Assembly (NCBI RefSeq): GCF_001672295.1
Contig: NZ_JXMS01000009.1
Span: 1-61,114 of the forward strand
Direction: 5' to 3'
Source: Halodesulfovibrio spirochaetisodalis
GTDB taxonomy: Bacteria > Desulfobacterota > Desulfovibrionia > Desulfovibrionales > Desulfovibrionaceae
DNA length: 61,114 nt
Each line of letters opens with the position of its first letter. The first letter of the stretch is position 1. The position numbers and the translations under genes are program-made. Shown here piece after piece: positions 32,690 to 41,091 of this stretch. The notes under the pieces were generated by a model. That model made no database searches and was not told the origin of the DNA. It saw only the letters and a list, made by a program, of their open reading frames with translations.

Positions 32690-34840
32690 TTACTTGAAGA
32701 GGTCACGGATTCCTTTTTCAAGCCGTTTGAGCGGGTTCTTTTCTTCACTGTCTTTACCAAGCAGTGATTTCGTGACGTCTTCTATAGAGGAGCCAAGAAA
32801 GCGCTTCATATCCACAGCGTACTTTGGCTTGGAAAGCTTGCCGCTGACAACAACAGGGATTGGCGGAACATTGTCGAACTTGAATTCAGCTTTGTAGTGA
32901 ACAGAGTCTGACGCAAGGTTGGCAAAGCCGCTGCCTTTGGCATTCATTTCTGCTGCCTGCATGATGAAATCGTTGTTGGAGATTCTGCCGTTTTTCGCGA
33001 GCAGGGTTCCACGGATAACATCATACGGCTGTGCTGTAAGGGAGCTTTCAATTGTTTTGCGTGCACCACCTGTAAAGAGCTCAAGTGAACCTTTTGGCAG
33101 GAGGTTAAGTCCCTGTAAGGTTCCTTTGGTCGCATTGAATGTGGCTTTACCATTAAGGGTTCTGCTTACCGTCTCTTTGGACATACCATAGGCAGAAAAG
33201 GAGCCGTCAATAAACAGTGTGCCTGTTGCATATTCGGTTCCGGTAAGTGTGGTGGTGATGTTTGCCAGATTCATCTTATCGGTGGTGAGCTTCAAAGATG
33301 AAATCGGAAGTGTACCACGCAAGTCTGTTTTAAGGGTGCTGTTTACATCACCTTCAAAGACACGGAAGCGCAGAGGAGAAACAGTCACAACGCCACTTTT
33401 TCCTTCGCCGACCATTTTAATGTCTGTAATCGGAATATTTTTCACGATCATTTTTTTGATGGCAATATCAACCGTTGCGTTCAGCTTGGACAGTGTCTCC
33501 GGCGCAAACGCTTTAGCAAGGTTCTGCTCTGCATTACGTTCAACATTTGTGGTTCGCCCCTTAATAGGGGAAGATGCAGGCTGCTTTTGTTTTTTCTTTT
33601 TGGATGGCTTTTTCTTGCCTGTTTGCTTGTCGTTCTTGGTCACCAGTTCTGCAAGGGCAAGGTATGGATCAAGGTTTATGTGTTCGGCTGCAAGGCGCAG
33701 GCGCAGTTGCGGTGTGTTCCCAAAGTTGTAGAGGAAGTCACCATCAAGAGGGTGTCCACTGAGGCTGCCTTGGATATCACTAAGGGCAATTGTGTCAGGA
33801 ACGAGCTTGAGTTGCATGGAAAGCTGTAACTCAGAGTTGTCATTCTCAGGCTGTGGTGCGGAAAAGCCCAGCGCTTTGGCGACTTCGCGGTAGTCGGTGC
33901 GTAGCTTCATGTTCCCTTTTACATCCAGCTCGGATGCGTAGGCAACTTCACCTGTGAGATTCAGCGTTGTGTTGTATGTTGCAAGCTCGCTGCCATGCAC
34001 AACAACGAAGCGGTCATTGAGGTGCGCTGTCAGAGCAGAGCGCAGGTGAATGCTGGCCTGTTTCCCGGGGATTTCTTCACCCTTCGGCTCCAGAACTACA
34101 TGGAGATTGGTAACATCGATAACTTGCAGGTCTTCGGACGGTGTGGCTTCGATGGTAATCTGGAACGGGGATTCCACTGCAGGCTTTTGCGATGTAGCCA
34201 GTCCGCTTACATTTAATGAAAATGGCTTTCCTGCGCGGAATGCAGAGGTATTAAGTGTAAGGTCTGCTACGGAATATTTTTTCCCTTCGCGCAGGTTTTC
34301 ATACGTAATGTTTGTGTCACTGATGGAAAGTGATTCAACAAGCAAGGCTGCCAATGCAATAGATTCAGTCTGTGTGGCTTTAGGCTCTGGAGATTCGATA
34401 ATGGAGCCGCGACGTTTTGGCTTATGCTCAGCCTCTTTTGGTGGCTTGAATGTCCAGTTGTTCTTTCCTGCTTTGTTTTCAATAAGGTTGAGGGTTACTC
34501 CTTTTAGGATAACGTCGGAAAATTCAAGCTTGCGATAAAACAGAGGCAGTACCTTCACGCTTGCTTTTGCTTGTGCCACAGACGCAAAGGGTTCTGTCGG
34601 AAACCCTTCCGGGTTTGTCATGCTGACTTCGCCAAGACTGATGCCGAACCACGGGAAGAAGGTGAGAGAAATGTCTCCCTTGAAGGAAATATCTCTTCCG
34701 GTGGCTTCATATACTGCGGATGTGATTTCTTGCTTATAGTCGTTAGGGTCGACGAGTGTGGTAAGGGAAACAGCTGCGATAACCAGTAAGGCTACGAGTG
34801 CTCCTGCGACCGCCAGAACAATTTTAGCTATCGAATTCAT
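32690..34840 (-). CDS. AsmA family protein
   Basis: A 716-residue AsmA-like protein. One N-terminal membrane helix (about residues 5-30) is followed by LVDPNDYKQEITSAVYEATGRDI and ISLTFFPWFGISLGEVSM, both diagnostic of AsmA. The remainder is beta-rich, with a Lys-rich insert (KKPSKKKKQK) near residue 400, and the C-terminal AsmA_2 block includes VHYKAEFKFDNVPPIPVVV. Such proteins span the periplasm and are thought to move phospholipid to the outer membrane. I start at MNSIAKIV, since the extra upstream codons lack a ribosome-binding site. Single-gene unit. Confidence 0.9.
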   Translation of the reverse strand: MNSIAKIVLAVAGALVALLVIAAVSLTTLVDPNDYKQEITSAVYEATGRDISFKGDISLTFFPWFGISLGEVSMTNPEGFPTEPFASVAQAKASVKVLPLFYRKLEFSDVILKGVTLNLIENKAGKNNWTFKPPKEAEHKPKRRGSIIESPEPKATQTESIALAALLVESLSISDTNITYENLREGKKYSVADLTLNTSAFRAGKPFSLNVSGLATSQKPAVESPFQITIEATPSEDLQVIDVTNLHVVLEPKGEEIPGKQASIHLRSALTAHLNDRFVVVHGSELATYNTTLNLTGEVAYASELDVKGNMKLRTDYREVAKALGFSAPQPENDNSELQLSMQLKLVPDTIALSDIQGSLSGHPLDGDFLYNFGNTPQLRLRLAAEHINLDPYLALAELVTKNDKQTGKKKPSKKKKQKQPASSPIKGRTTNVERNAEQNLAKAFAPETLSKLNATVDIAIKKMIVKNIPITDIKMVGEGKSGVVTVSPLRFRVFEGDVNSTLKTDLRGTLPISSLKLTTDKMNLANITTTLTGTEYATGTLFIDGSFSAYGMSKETVSRTLNGKATFNATKGTLQGLNLLPKGSLELFTGGARKTIESSLTAQPYDVIRGTLLAKNGRISNNDFIMQAAEMNAKGSGFANLASDSVHYKAEFKFDNVPPIPVVVSGKLSKPKYAVDMKRFLGSSIEDVTKSLLGKDSEEKNPLKRLEKGIRDLFK

Positions 34841-35044
34841 AGTTGACTCTCTTGTTGTAGGAGAAGATAGCAAAGGGTAGTATTTGTTAATATTTCAAAT
34901 ATATTACAATGATATTCATATAGGCGTAATGATGCTAGTATATGATATGTATTCTAGGTGCCTGTCAAATTTGTGCAACCACTTGAGTATTAAGTGCTTT
35001 TTTCAAGGTGGAAGCCGCAGCAAAAAATAGGTACAAACTTCTCC

Positions 35045-36604
35045 ATGAATTACACAGTCACCGAATCCGCTACTCCATCCATTATGCTTCAGGGAACCTG
35101 CTCCAACGCAGGCAAAAGTGTTCTTACCGCGGCGCTTTGCCGTATTCTGTTGCAGGATGGTCTGTCCGTTGCTCCTTTTAAAGCCCAGAATATGGCACTC
35201 AATTCGTTTGTTACCCCAGATGGCAAAGAAATAGGACGTGCTCAGGCAGTGCAGGCTGCGGCATGCCGTCTGGAGCCTGACGTGCGTATGAATCCGGTGC
35301 TGTTGAAACCGTCTTCTGATACCGGCTCGCAGGTGATTGTGCTGGGCAAGCCTGTGGCGAATATGCGGGTGAAGGAATACGTACAATACAAACCTACCGC
35401 GTTTGCACATGTGCAGACAGCCTATGACTCTTTAGCAGCAGAACATGATGTGCTGGTGCTGGAGGGTGCGGGAAGCCCCGCTGAAATCAATCTGAAAGCA
35501 CACGATATCGTGAACATGCAGATGGCGCGGTATGCACAGTCAAAAGTACTCCTTGTCGGGGATATTGACCGCGGTGGCGTGTTCGCCTCCCTTGTCGGGA
35601 CAATGGAACTACTCGATTCATGGGAAAAAGATTTGGTGGCAGGGTTTATCCTGAATCGTTTCCGAGGTGATGAAAGTCTCCTCGACCCTGCATTGGAGTA
35701 TACAACAGGCCGCACAGGAAAGCCGTTTCTTGGTGTTGTGCCGTATGTCATGCAGCTTGGATTGCCTGAAGAAGATTCCGTGACATTCAAGGAATCCATC
35801 GGACGACAAATGCCGGTTCGAGATGATGCGCTGGATATAGTGCTTGTCGATCTGCCGCATATTGCAAATTTTACGGATGTGGATGCCTTTGGCATTGAAC
35901 CGGATGCAGTGCTGCGTGTGGTGAATTCTGTAGAAAATTTAGGCAGACCGGATTGCATTATTATCCCCGGCTCAAAGAATACTCCCGGTGACTTGCACTG
36001 GCTGCACGAAAGTGGATTGAGTGCTGCCATCACACAGTTTGTGGAAGCTGGCGGCGTAGTCGTTGGTATCTGCGGCGGTTTTCAGATGCTCGGAAAAACA
36101 GTTTCTGACCCTTCTTCCATTGAATATGTAGCGCAGGCTTCTTCTGATTCGCATGCACAGTTGCATGCAACCCAGCAGGGACTGGGCTTGCTTCCGCTAC
36201 GCACAGTAATGGGCGAAGACAAGGTGCTGACCCGAGTAACAGGAATGCATGTACCTTCCGGAGCCACTGTAACCGGCTATGAGATTCATCATGGCGTGAC
36301 CGAGATAGCTGGTTCCGCTAATGCGTTACAGCAGGCAGTTACCAGAGAAGACGGAAGCGTTATCGGATACGGCACTGCCTGTGATCATTCTTTCCAGACT
36401 GTGTGGGGAACATACCTGCATGGAGTGTTTGATGATGATGTGTTCCGTAGGGCATTCATCAATGATTTGCGCTCCCGCAAGGGACTTATGCCGTTAGATG
36501 GTGTTCAAGCATCGTTCTCCATAGATCCTGCTCTGGACAGACTTGCAGACACAGTACGCGATGCGCTGGATATGCAACAAGTCTATTCAGTGCTTGGATT
36601 ATAA
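35045..36604 (+). CDS. cobQ: Cobyric acid synthase, CobQ
   Basis: A 519-residue glutamine-dependent amidotransferase that amidates four side chains of adenosylcobyrinic diamide in B12 synthesis. The N-terminal dethiobiotin synthetase-like ATPase shows [19 protein letters not shown] and [11 protein letters not shown]. The C-terminal class I-type glutaminase has [11 protein letters not shown] with the nucleophile Cys and [12 protein letters not shown] with the catalytic His. The start is uncertain: GTG at 34994 is in frame, but the ATG at 35045 fits the family better. Neither has a strong ribosome-binding site. No other cob gene is adjacent. Confidence 0.95.
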   Translation: MNYTVTESATPSIMLQGTCSNAGKSVLTAALCRILLQDGLSVAPFKAQNMALNSFVTPDGKEIGRAQAVQAAACRLEPDVRMNPVLLKPSSDTGSQVIVLGKPVANMRVKEYVQYKPTAFAHVQTAYDSLAAEHDVLVLEGAGSPAEINLKAHDIVNMQMARYAQSKVLLVGDIDRGGVFASLVGTMELLDSWEKDLVAGFILNRFRGDESLLDPALEYTTGRTGKPFLGVVPYVMQLGLPEEDSVTFKESIGRQMPVRDDALDIVLVDLPHIANFTDVDAFGIEPDAVLRVVNSVENLGRPDCIIIPGSKNTPGDLHWLHESGLSAAITQFVEAGGVVVGICGGFQMLGKTVSDPSSIEYVAQASSDSHAQLHATQQGLGLLPLRTVMGEDKVLTRVTGMHVPSGATVTGYEIHHGVTEIAGSANALQQAVTREDGSVIGYGTACDHSFQTVWGTYLHGVFDDDVFRRAFINDLRSRKGLMPLDGVQASFSIDPALDRLADTVRDALDMQQVYSVLGL

Positions 36605-36676
36605 GGAGCTGGCAGCGGTTCAGTTTGAAAATAATTTTTCTCTGATGTGCTTATTCGTGGAGATGCCTCCGGCGGG

Positions 36677-36795
36677 TCTCCGACGGGCAAGGGCTCTGCC
36701 CTGCACCCGCAAGGGGCTTGCCCCTTGACCCGATTATACGCGTCCCCGTTTGTTATTTATGGAGCTGGAAGCCGCGAACACGTTACCTTTCTATA
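36677..36795 (+). repeat. Dispersed GC-rich intergenic repeat, copy C
   Basis: About 120 bp with TCTCCGACGGGCAAGGGCTC, CTGCACCCGCAAGGGGC, CCCCTTGACCC, and the end GAGCTGGAAGCCGCGAAC, then TACCTTTCTAT. It is the same family as the copy near mnmA but more diverged, with a second GCTTGCCCC hairpin arm. Confidence 0.8.
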
Positions 36796-36862
36796 GCGAA
36801 AGAAAAAAGCTGGTGGTAACACCTTTATTTGATAGAGGTTGTACTAATATTATAGCAGCGTT

Positions 36863-36897
36863 AGGCTGTCCTTCAGATGAAGGGCAGCCTTTTTTTG
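36863..36897 (+). terminator. Intrinsic terminator
   Basis: Stem AGGCTGTCCTTCA/TGAAGGGCAGCCT followed by seven T. It lies between repeat copies C and D, about 260 bp after cobQ, so it may belong to the repeat-bearing intergenic segment. Confidence 0.85.
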
Positions 36898-37026
36898 TTA
36901 CAGAAAGGTAGTCTCCTACGCGGCTTCCAACATTGTAGATAACGGACAGCTTCGCGCATACATGGGGTCAAGGGGACAGTGTCCCCTTGCGGGGGTGCAG
37001 GGGGCAGAGCCCTTGCCCGTCGGAGA
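36898..37026 (-). repeat. Dispersed GC-rich intergenic repeat, copy D (inverted)
   Basis: Reverse complement of the same 130-bp sequence as copy A, matching over the full length, including the CTGTCCGTTATCTACAA segment and the TACCTTTCTGTAA end. With copy C it makes an inverted pair around a terminator, the same layout as A/B. Confidence 0.85.
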
Positions 37027-37142
37027 CGACTCTTACTGTGCGTCGCAAACATGTACATATCGCGCGTTGCACCCCCCTGATCGAGCCTTTTGTAGTGTAT
37101 GGTGGCTGGTGAGATAACGATATGAGATTACATGGAGGATTG

Positions 37143-38204
37143 ATGACCATATCAAGTCAGCTGACAGTGCACAGATACGAGGGAGACGGGATACAGAATG
37201 TGTGGCCGGTATTGTTCAGATTTTTGAAACCGGAGCATGTGAAAGCAATAAAAACGAGGGCTGTGGGAGGCGATACGCCGCTTGAGTATGGCTCTGAATA
37301 TACTGTGGAGGTCTTGGAAGGTGGTTCTGGACGTTGCACTGCGACAGTTGAACAGGGTGAACAACTCACGCTGTATCTGGATGTGCCTTTGACGCAGGAG
37401 ACGGACTTACGTAATGCGGGAAAGTTAAGTGCTGAAGCGATTGAGCGTATGGTGGATAAGGTGACTTTGGCGTTGCAACAGCAGCATGGAGCCATTGCGC
37501 GATGTGTTCAGGTGGCTCCCACATCGTCTTCAACTCCGCAGCAGGTGATGCAGGAGCTCAAAGAATCCGCTGAAGTTGCCAGAAACGCCAAAGGTGAGCT
37601 GCTGACCATTAAGCAGGAAACACTGCAGATAAAGCAAGATGGCTCTGCTGAGGTGGACAAGGCAAAAACTACTGTGCGCGATGCCGGAATAGCAGTGGCA
37701 GAAGCAAGACAGCTTATCAGGAATGCACAGGCGTTGATAGATCAAGCGTCCAGCGGTTCCGGTCAGGAAGCTGTGGATGAATTGTTGAGTGGTATGGTGG
37801 TGCCGTTCAAGGGCAGTGTGCATAGTAACGGGCATCCGGTAAACAGGCTGACTGGAAATCCCGATGGCAAGTATGGCTTGTGTGACGGGCGAACATACTC
37901 AGCTCCTGACGGCAGTAAGGTAACAACACCTGATTTACGTGACAGATTTATTGCGGGTGCTGGAAACAACTATGCGCAGGGGGATACCGGAGGATCGGAT
38001 ACTGTAGCATTAACGTTGGAGCAGATGCCTGCCCACTCCCATACGCTTCGGGCATATAATAGGGATGGATCGTATACATTTAATGATTTGATGACATCCA
38101 GCCGCACTACAACGGCAGATCGCAGCACTGGTGTGACGGGTGGCGCGCAGGCGCACGAGAACCGTCCACCGTATTATGCTCTTGCATATATGATGAAGTT
38201 GTAA
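37143..38204 (+). CDS. Phage tail-fibre/collar-like protein
   Basis: A 353-residue protein. The N-terminal 110 residues (MTISSQLTVHRYEGDGIQN, then EYGSEYTVEVLEGG) resemble the T7-type tail-fibre attachment domain. A helical Gln/Lys/Ala-rich segment (about 135-215) would form a trimeric coiled coil. The C-terminal part resembles a tail-collar domain: CDGRTYSAPDG, TPDLRDRFIAGAGN, LTLEQMPAHSHT and HENRPPYYALAYMMKL. GGAGG lies 4 nt before the ATG. No capsid, portal or other tail genes are near. It is either a prophage remnant, part of a tailocin, or a domesticated adhesin. It converges with the PqqD/glycosyltransferase operon. Confidence 0.78.
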   Translation: MTISSQLTVHRYEGDGIQNVWPVLFRFLKPEHVKAIKTRAVGGDTPLEYGSEYTVEVLEGGSGRCTATVEQGEQLTLYLDVPLTQETDLRNAGKLSAEAIERMVDKVTLALQQQHGAIARCVQVAPTSSSTPQQVMQELKESAEVARNAKGELLTIKQETLQIKQDGSAEVDKAKTTVRDAGIAVAEARQLIRNAQALIDQASSGSGQEAVDELLSGMVVPFKGSVHSNGHPVNRLTGNPDGKYGLCDGRTYSAPDGSKVTTPDLRDRFIAGAGNNYAQGDTGGSDTVALTLEQMPAHSHTLRAYNRDGSYTFNDLMTSSRTTTADRSTGVTGGAQAHENRPPYYALAYMMKL

Positions 38205-38233
38205 CGATTAGGCTGGAATGCTGGGAGTGGATT

Positions 38234-38257
38234 CGGCAGGCAGTGGGATGCCTGCCG
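38234..38257. terminator. Hairpin between convergent genes
   Basis: Stem CGGCAGGCA/TGCCTGCCG without a strong T run; it lies between the tail-fibre gene and the glycosyltransferase-like gene and may help end either. Confidence 0.5.
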
Positions 38258-38262
38258 CTATA

Positions 38263-39207
38263 TTATTTATGAAAAATTGAATGAGTGCCGTGCTTGCGCC
38301 ATGTTTTCCACGGGCTGTTCAAGGTCCCGTTTGAGTAGACTGTGTAGGCATCGTTTCTGTGCAGAATGTAGTTAAATACCGCCATGTCATTCAGTTTGTC
38401 TGTAATGTTCAAGCGTTCCATTTCAGCACAGGCTGCTTGGAGAAGGGTAAGGACATCGTATTGTCTGCCACCGATGATGCCGCAGTTTCGGATTGGTTTT
38501 GCAGCAAACTCCGGAAAGTCGTTTCCATAGATAGTCTTTAACTGATCGACCATCCACGGGTTTTCGCCAATGGTATTTACTTCCCCGCCGATGAATATGG
38601 AGTATGACTCCCTGTCTTTCCATGTGTTGCGCTGCGCAGTGAGAGCCGTGCGCCATGCGGTTGCATTGCGTGAAGCTGTGAGCAGACGTGAAACGTCAAA
38701 GTAGTCCCATACGTTGCGGCGGAGCACCAGTTTCGCGGGATTTCTGTTGAACCACGCGTCTGAAATATCAACAATGAAAGCGGTGCGGCAGTCCGGCAGG
38801 GACGCAAGCAGATCACGTGCAGCAAAAAAACGTTCATCAGCGATGGTGAAGTTGCCCGGAGAGTACGGGACAAAATGCAGGCTGCCTTTATGGTTTGCTG
38901 TGGTGATAAGGGAGAATGTTTGACGGCACTTATCCATGAATTTTTCCGGTAGGCCGTCATGCAGGATAATCATGTTAAGCTGAAGACGGATTGCGCTGTG
39001 GAACCAGTCAGCAATGTAGTCAAAGGACGCTGGCTGAACAGAGACTCCGTGCTGAGGATGCACTTTTTGAGTGAAGTATGCCCCGATGACAATATCTTTG
39101 TCCGTGAGTACCTGATTGAGTGTGGTAGCCTGTTCCGGTGTACATTGGAGATGGCCGGAGTTGGGATTGGGCGGGGAATCGACATCGGTAATGCGGGGAG
39201 CCTGCAT
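38263..39207 (-). CDS. Putative GT-A glycosyltransferase-like protein
   Basis: A 314-residue protein of unassigned family. A nucleotide-sugar transferase fold is suggested by VIGAYFTQKVHP at the N-terminus, the acidic strand end AFIVDISDAWFNRNP near residue 145 (a DxS/DxD-like metal site), and IRNCGIIGGRQYDVLTLL followed by NDMAVFNYIL, a pattern often seen in GT-A enzymes that check the acceptor side. There is no signal peptide. Its ATG overlaps the stop of the PqqD-like gene (TGATG), so translation is coupled. I cannot name a substrate; context suggests a peptide or protein partner. Confidence 0.55.
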   Translation of the reverse strand: MQAPRITDVDSPPNPNSGHLQCTPEQATTLNQVLTDKDIVIGAYFTQKVHPQHGVSVQPASFDYIADWFHSAIRLQLNMIILHDGLPEKFMDKCRQTFSLITTANHKGSLHFVPYSPGNFTIADERFFAARDLLASLPDCRTAFIVDISDAWFNRNPAKLVLRRNVWDYFDVSRLLTASRNATAWRTALTAQRNTWKDRESYSIFIGGEVNTIGENPWMVDQLKTIYGNDFPEFAAKPIRNCGIIGGRQYDVLTLLQAACAEMERLNITDKLNDMAVFNYILHRNDAYTVYSNGTLNSPWKTWRKHGTHSIFHK

Positions 39208-39608
39208 CAGATTTCTCCTTCTTTCAAACCTATTACCCCACGTTTACCCAGTTGACGGATGAATTGGCTGACCGCAACGCGGGCTTCTTCCGGATGCAGT
39301 TGATAGGCTTTGGAAAGCTCTGTTGCAATGTCCTGTACTGTCCGTTGGCTGTTAATGCGTGTCCAGCAGAACGTCCCGAGCTCATCAAGCTCGAGGCGTT
39401 TTTTTTGTACAGGCGGTTCATGACCGAAGGCCGAGGTGAATTTACTGAACCACGGGCGCATTCGGAGCGGAAAGGACAGCGTAACACTGTTTGAAGTGCG
39501 GTTTATTTCTTCGACAAGCAAATTTCGGACAGGCACACAAGCCATTGCCTGTTGCATGGACAATGACTGTGTGACCTGTTGATTTTTTGTGCTAGTCGAC
39601 TTCCACAT
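39207..39608 (-). CDS. PqqD-like peptide-chaperone domain protein
   Basis: A 133-residue protein whose C-terminal 60 residues fit the PqqD/RRE fold: LELDELGTFCWTRINSQR, TVQDIATELSKAYQLHPEEA and FIRQLGKRGVIGL. In RiPP pathways this domain binds the leader peptide and delivers it to modifying enzymes. The N-terminal half (residues 1-70) is of unknown type. I start at MWKSTSTK, overlapping the upstream gene by 17 nt; an earlier ATG at 39650 is possible. It is the middle gene of a tight three-gene operon. No radical-SAM enzyme is nearby, unlike in PQQ synthesis. Confidence 0.75.
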   Translation of the reverse strand: MWKSTSTKNQQVTQSLSMQQAMACVPVRNLLVEEINRTSNSVTLSFPLRMRPWFSKFTSAFGHEPPVQKKRLELDELGTFCWTRINSQRTVQDIATELSKAYQLHPEEARVAVSQFIRQLGKRGVIGLKEGEI

Positions 39609-40497
39609 GATTGCAAATAGATTCCAAAAACGAACTGGATATTGGGGCATTCGACCGTATTTCTACGGTGACGAGCTTGTTCTGCTCCTCAACAATCCAC
39701 GCTGCTCCTTTTATCTGCTGTGGCTTACCCAGTGCAGAACGGAACAGGCGCTTCATGAAGGAAGGTGCCTCTACCTGCTCCCAATGATAACGTTTTTTTG
39801 CTCCCGTGGGGAGTATGGATTTGTCTTTGCGGAAGTTTTCTAATGGTAAGTGGTACTTTGCATGTAGCCATCTGCGGAACGGTTTGCCTTCCAGTACAAC
39901 GTTGGCGGGGCCCAGACGTGTAATACAGATGTTTGATGCACCGGACTGCAGCTCGAGAACGAACTCGCCGGGTTTGAAAGAATGACGGACGAGAGTGGAG
40001 CCGGCAGGAAGCGCGCAACGCAACCCGAACATACTGAATGTTACAGGCTCGTCAGTCTTGGTGATGCTTAGTGAGGCAAGGATTTGCCGGATAACATCGT
40101 CATACTGATCGATAGGTGCGTGAACCTGAAGAACCAGAATCGTTTTAGAAGGAGAATGGATACAAATAGCGCCGCTGCCATCCGCATGAGAGAACGGTTG
40201 AACTTCCAGCAAGGGTTGCAGTGTGTTTGTAATTGAACACCACTGGTCGGTAACAGCACTTTCGTCTGTGCTGAATCCTTTCATCCGTTTTAACTGGCGA
40301 ATGATAGACTGTTCTTTTTTGGGCAGGGAATCAGAGTCGGAAACTCTGTGCCATTTGATTTCCAGTGCAGGATGTGAATTGCGGGAAAAAAGAAGATAAC
40401 GCTGCTCAATAGCAGCAGGGATCCAGCTGTCAGGCATGGTCAGCGTAATGCCGTTCCATGCGGTGGGACTACCGGATATCTCCGATTGGGGGTCCAT
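39592..40497 (-). CDS. Two-lobed protein of unknown function
   Basis: A 301-residue protein with no family I recognise. The chain seems to contain two similar lobes: residues 14-130 open with WNGITLTMPDSWIP and contain YLLFSRNSHPALEIKW; residues 155-300 open with MFGLRCALPAGSTL and contain FKPGEFVLELQSGASNICIT. Both have the strand order 'threshold, feature, own-value' seen in PsbP/DUF1795-like folds, which is inference from pattern only. There is no signal peptide. It is the first gene of the operon with the PqqD-like and glycosyltransferase-like genes, overlapping the former by 17 nt. Confidence 0.65.
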   Translation of the reverse strand: MDPQSEISGSPTAWNGITLTMPDSWIPAAIEQRYLLFSRNSHPALEIKWHRVSDSDSLPKKEQSIIRQLKRMKGFSTDESAVTDQWCSITNTLQPLLEVQPFSHADGSGAICIHSPSKTILVLQVHAPIDQYDDVIRQILASLSITKTDEPVTFSMFGLRCALPAGSTLVRHSFKPGEFVLELQSGASNICITRLGPANVVLEGKPFRRWLHAKYHLPLENFRKDKSILPTGAKKRYHWEQVEAPSFMKRLFRSALGKPQQIKGAAWIVEEQNKLVTVEIRSNAPISSSFLESICNHVEVD

Positions 40498-41091
40498 GCA
40501 GTATTCCTTAGTTATAGTTGCACAACGATGCGTACAGAGAGTGGCTAGTATCTAGCCACAGTGTGCCGGTACGTCATCTTCCCGCAGTGCGGGTACCGTG
40601 AAATCTAAAAAATGCCGTTCATAAAACTCGTTCGCACATATTTTTGCAGTATGAGTTTTTGAGGGGCTATTCATATGCTTGTACTACTTTTTGATCGTGG
40701 TCAAGCATATTTGTGAAGGCGGTGCTGCTTTGCTGCATATAATGGAATTACCGGTAGTTATCATGTCGAACATATTCTTTTTATGCAGCAGCTGTGCATT
40801 GTGTGGTAATAATGGTGCGTTAAGCCGGATAGCTAGTAGTATCAACAGGTGGAACGTTCGATATTCCTGATGTATCATAGTGCGTTATCAGATGTATTGT
40901 GTGAAAATAATGAAAGGCTGACGCGTGCACCGCGCGTTGCTGTGCCATGAGAAAACAAGATCACTTATTTCGTTGCATATACTTAGATACTGGCCTCGTT
41001 GGATTTTCTGCGTTTGCATGGGACTCAACAGGCAGATTTGAAAGGGTCTAGAAGCGTTGTAACAGTAAGATGTTGCAGGAATGGAGACGAT
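40498..41091. other. Intergenic region between divergent units
   Basis: About 590 bp that must hold promoters for the minus-strand PqqD operon and the plus-strand phosphatase. It is unremarkable by eye; a short plus-strand frame at 40679-40870 and its antisense partner have no ribosome-binding site or domain. Confidence 0.5.

Noticed and set aside
40679-40870. Short frames on both strands between the PqqD operon and the phosphatase
   Set aside because: Mutual antisense, no ribosome-binding site or domain.
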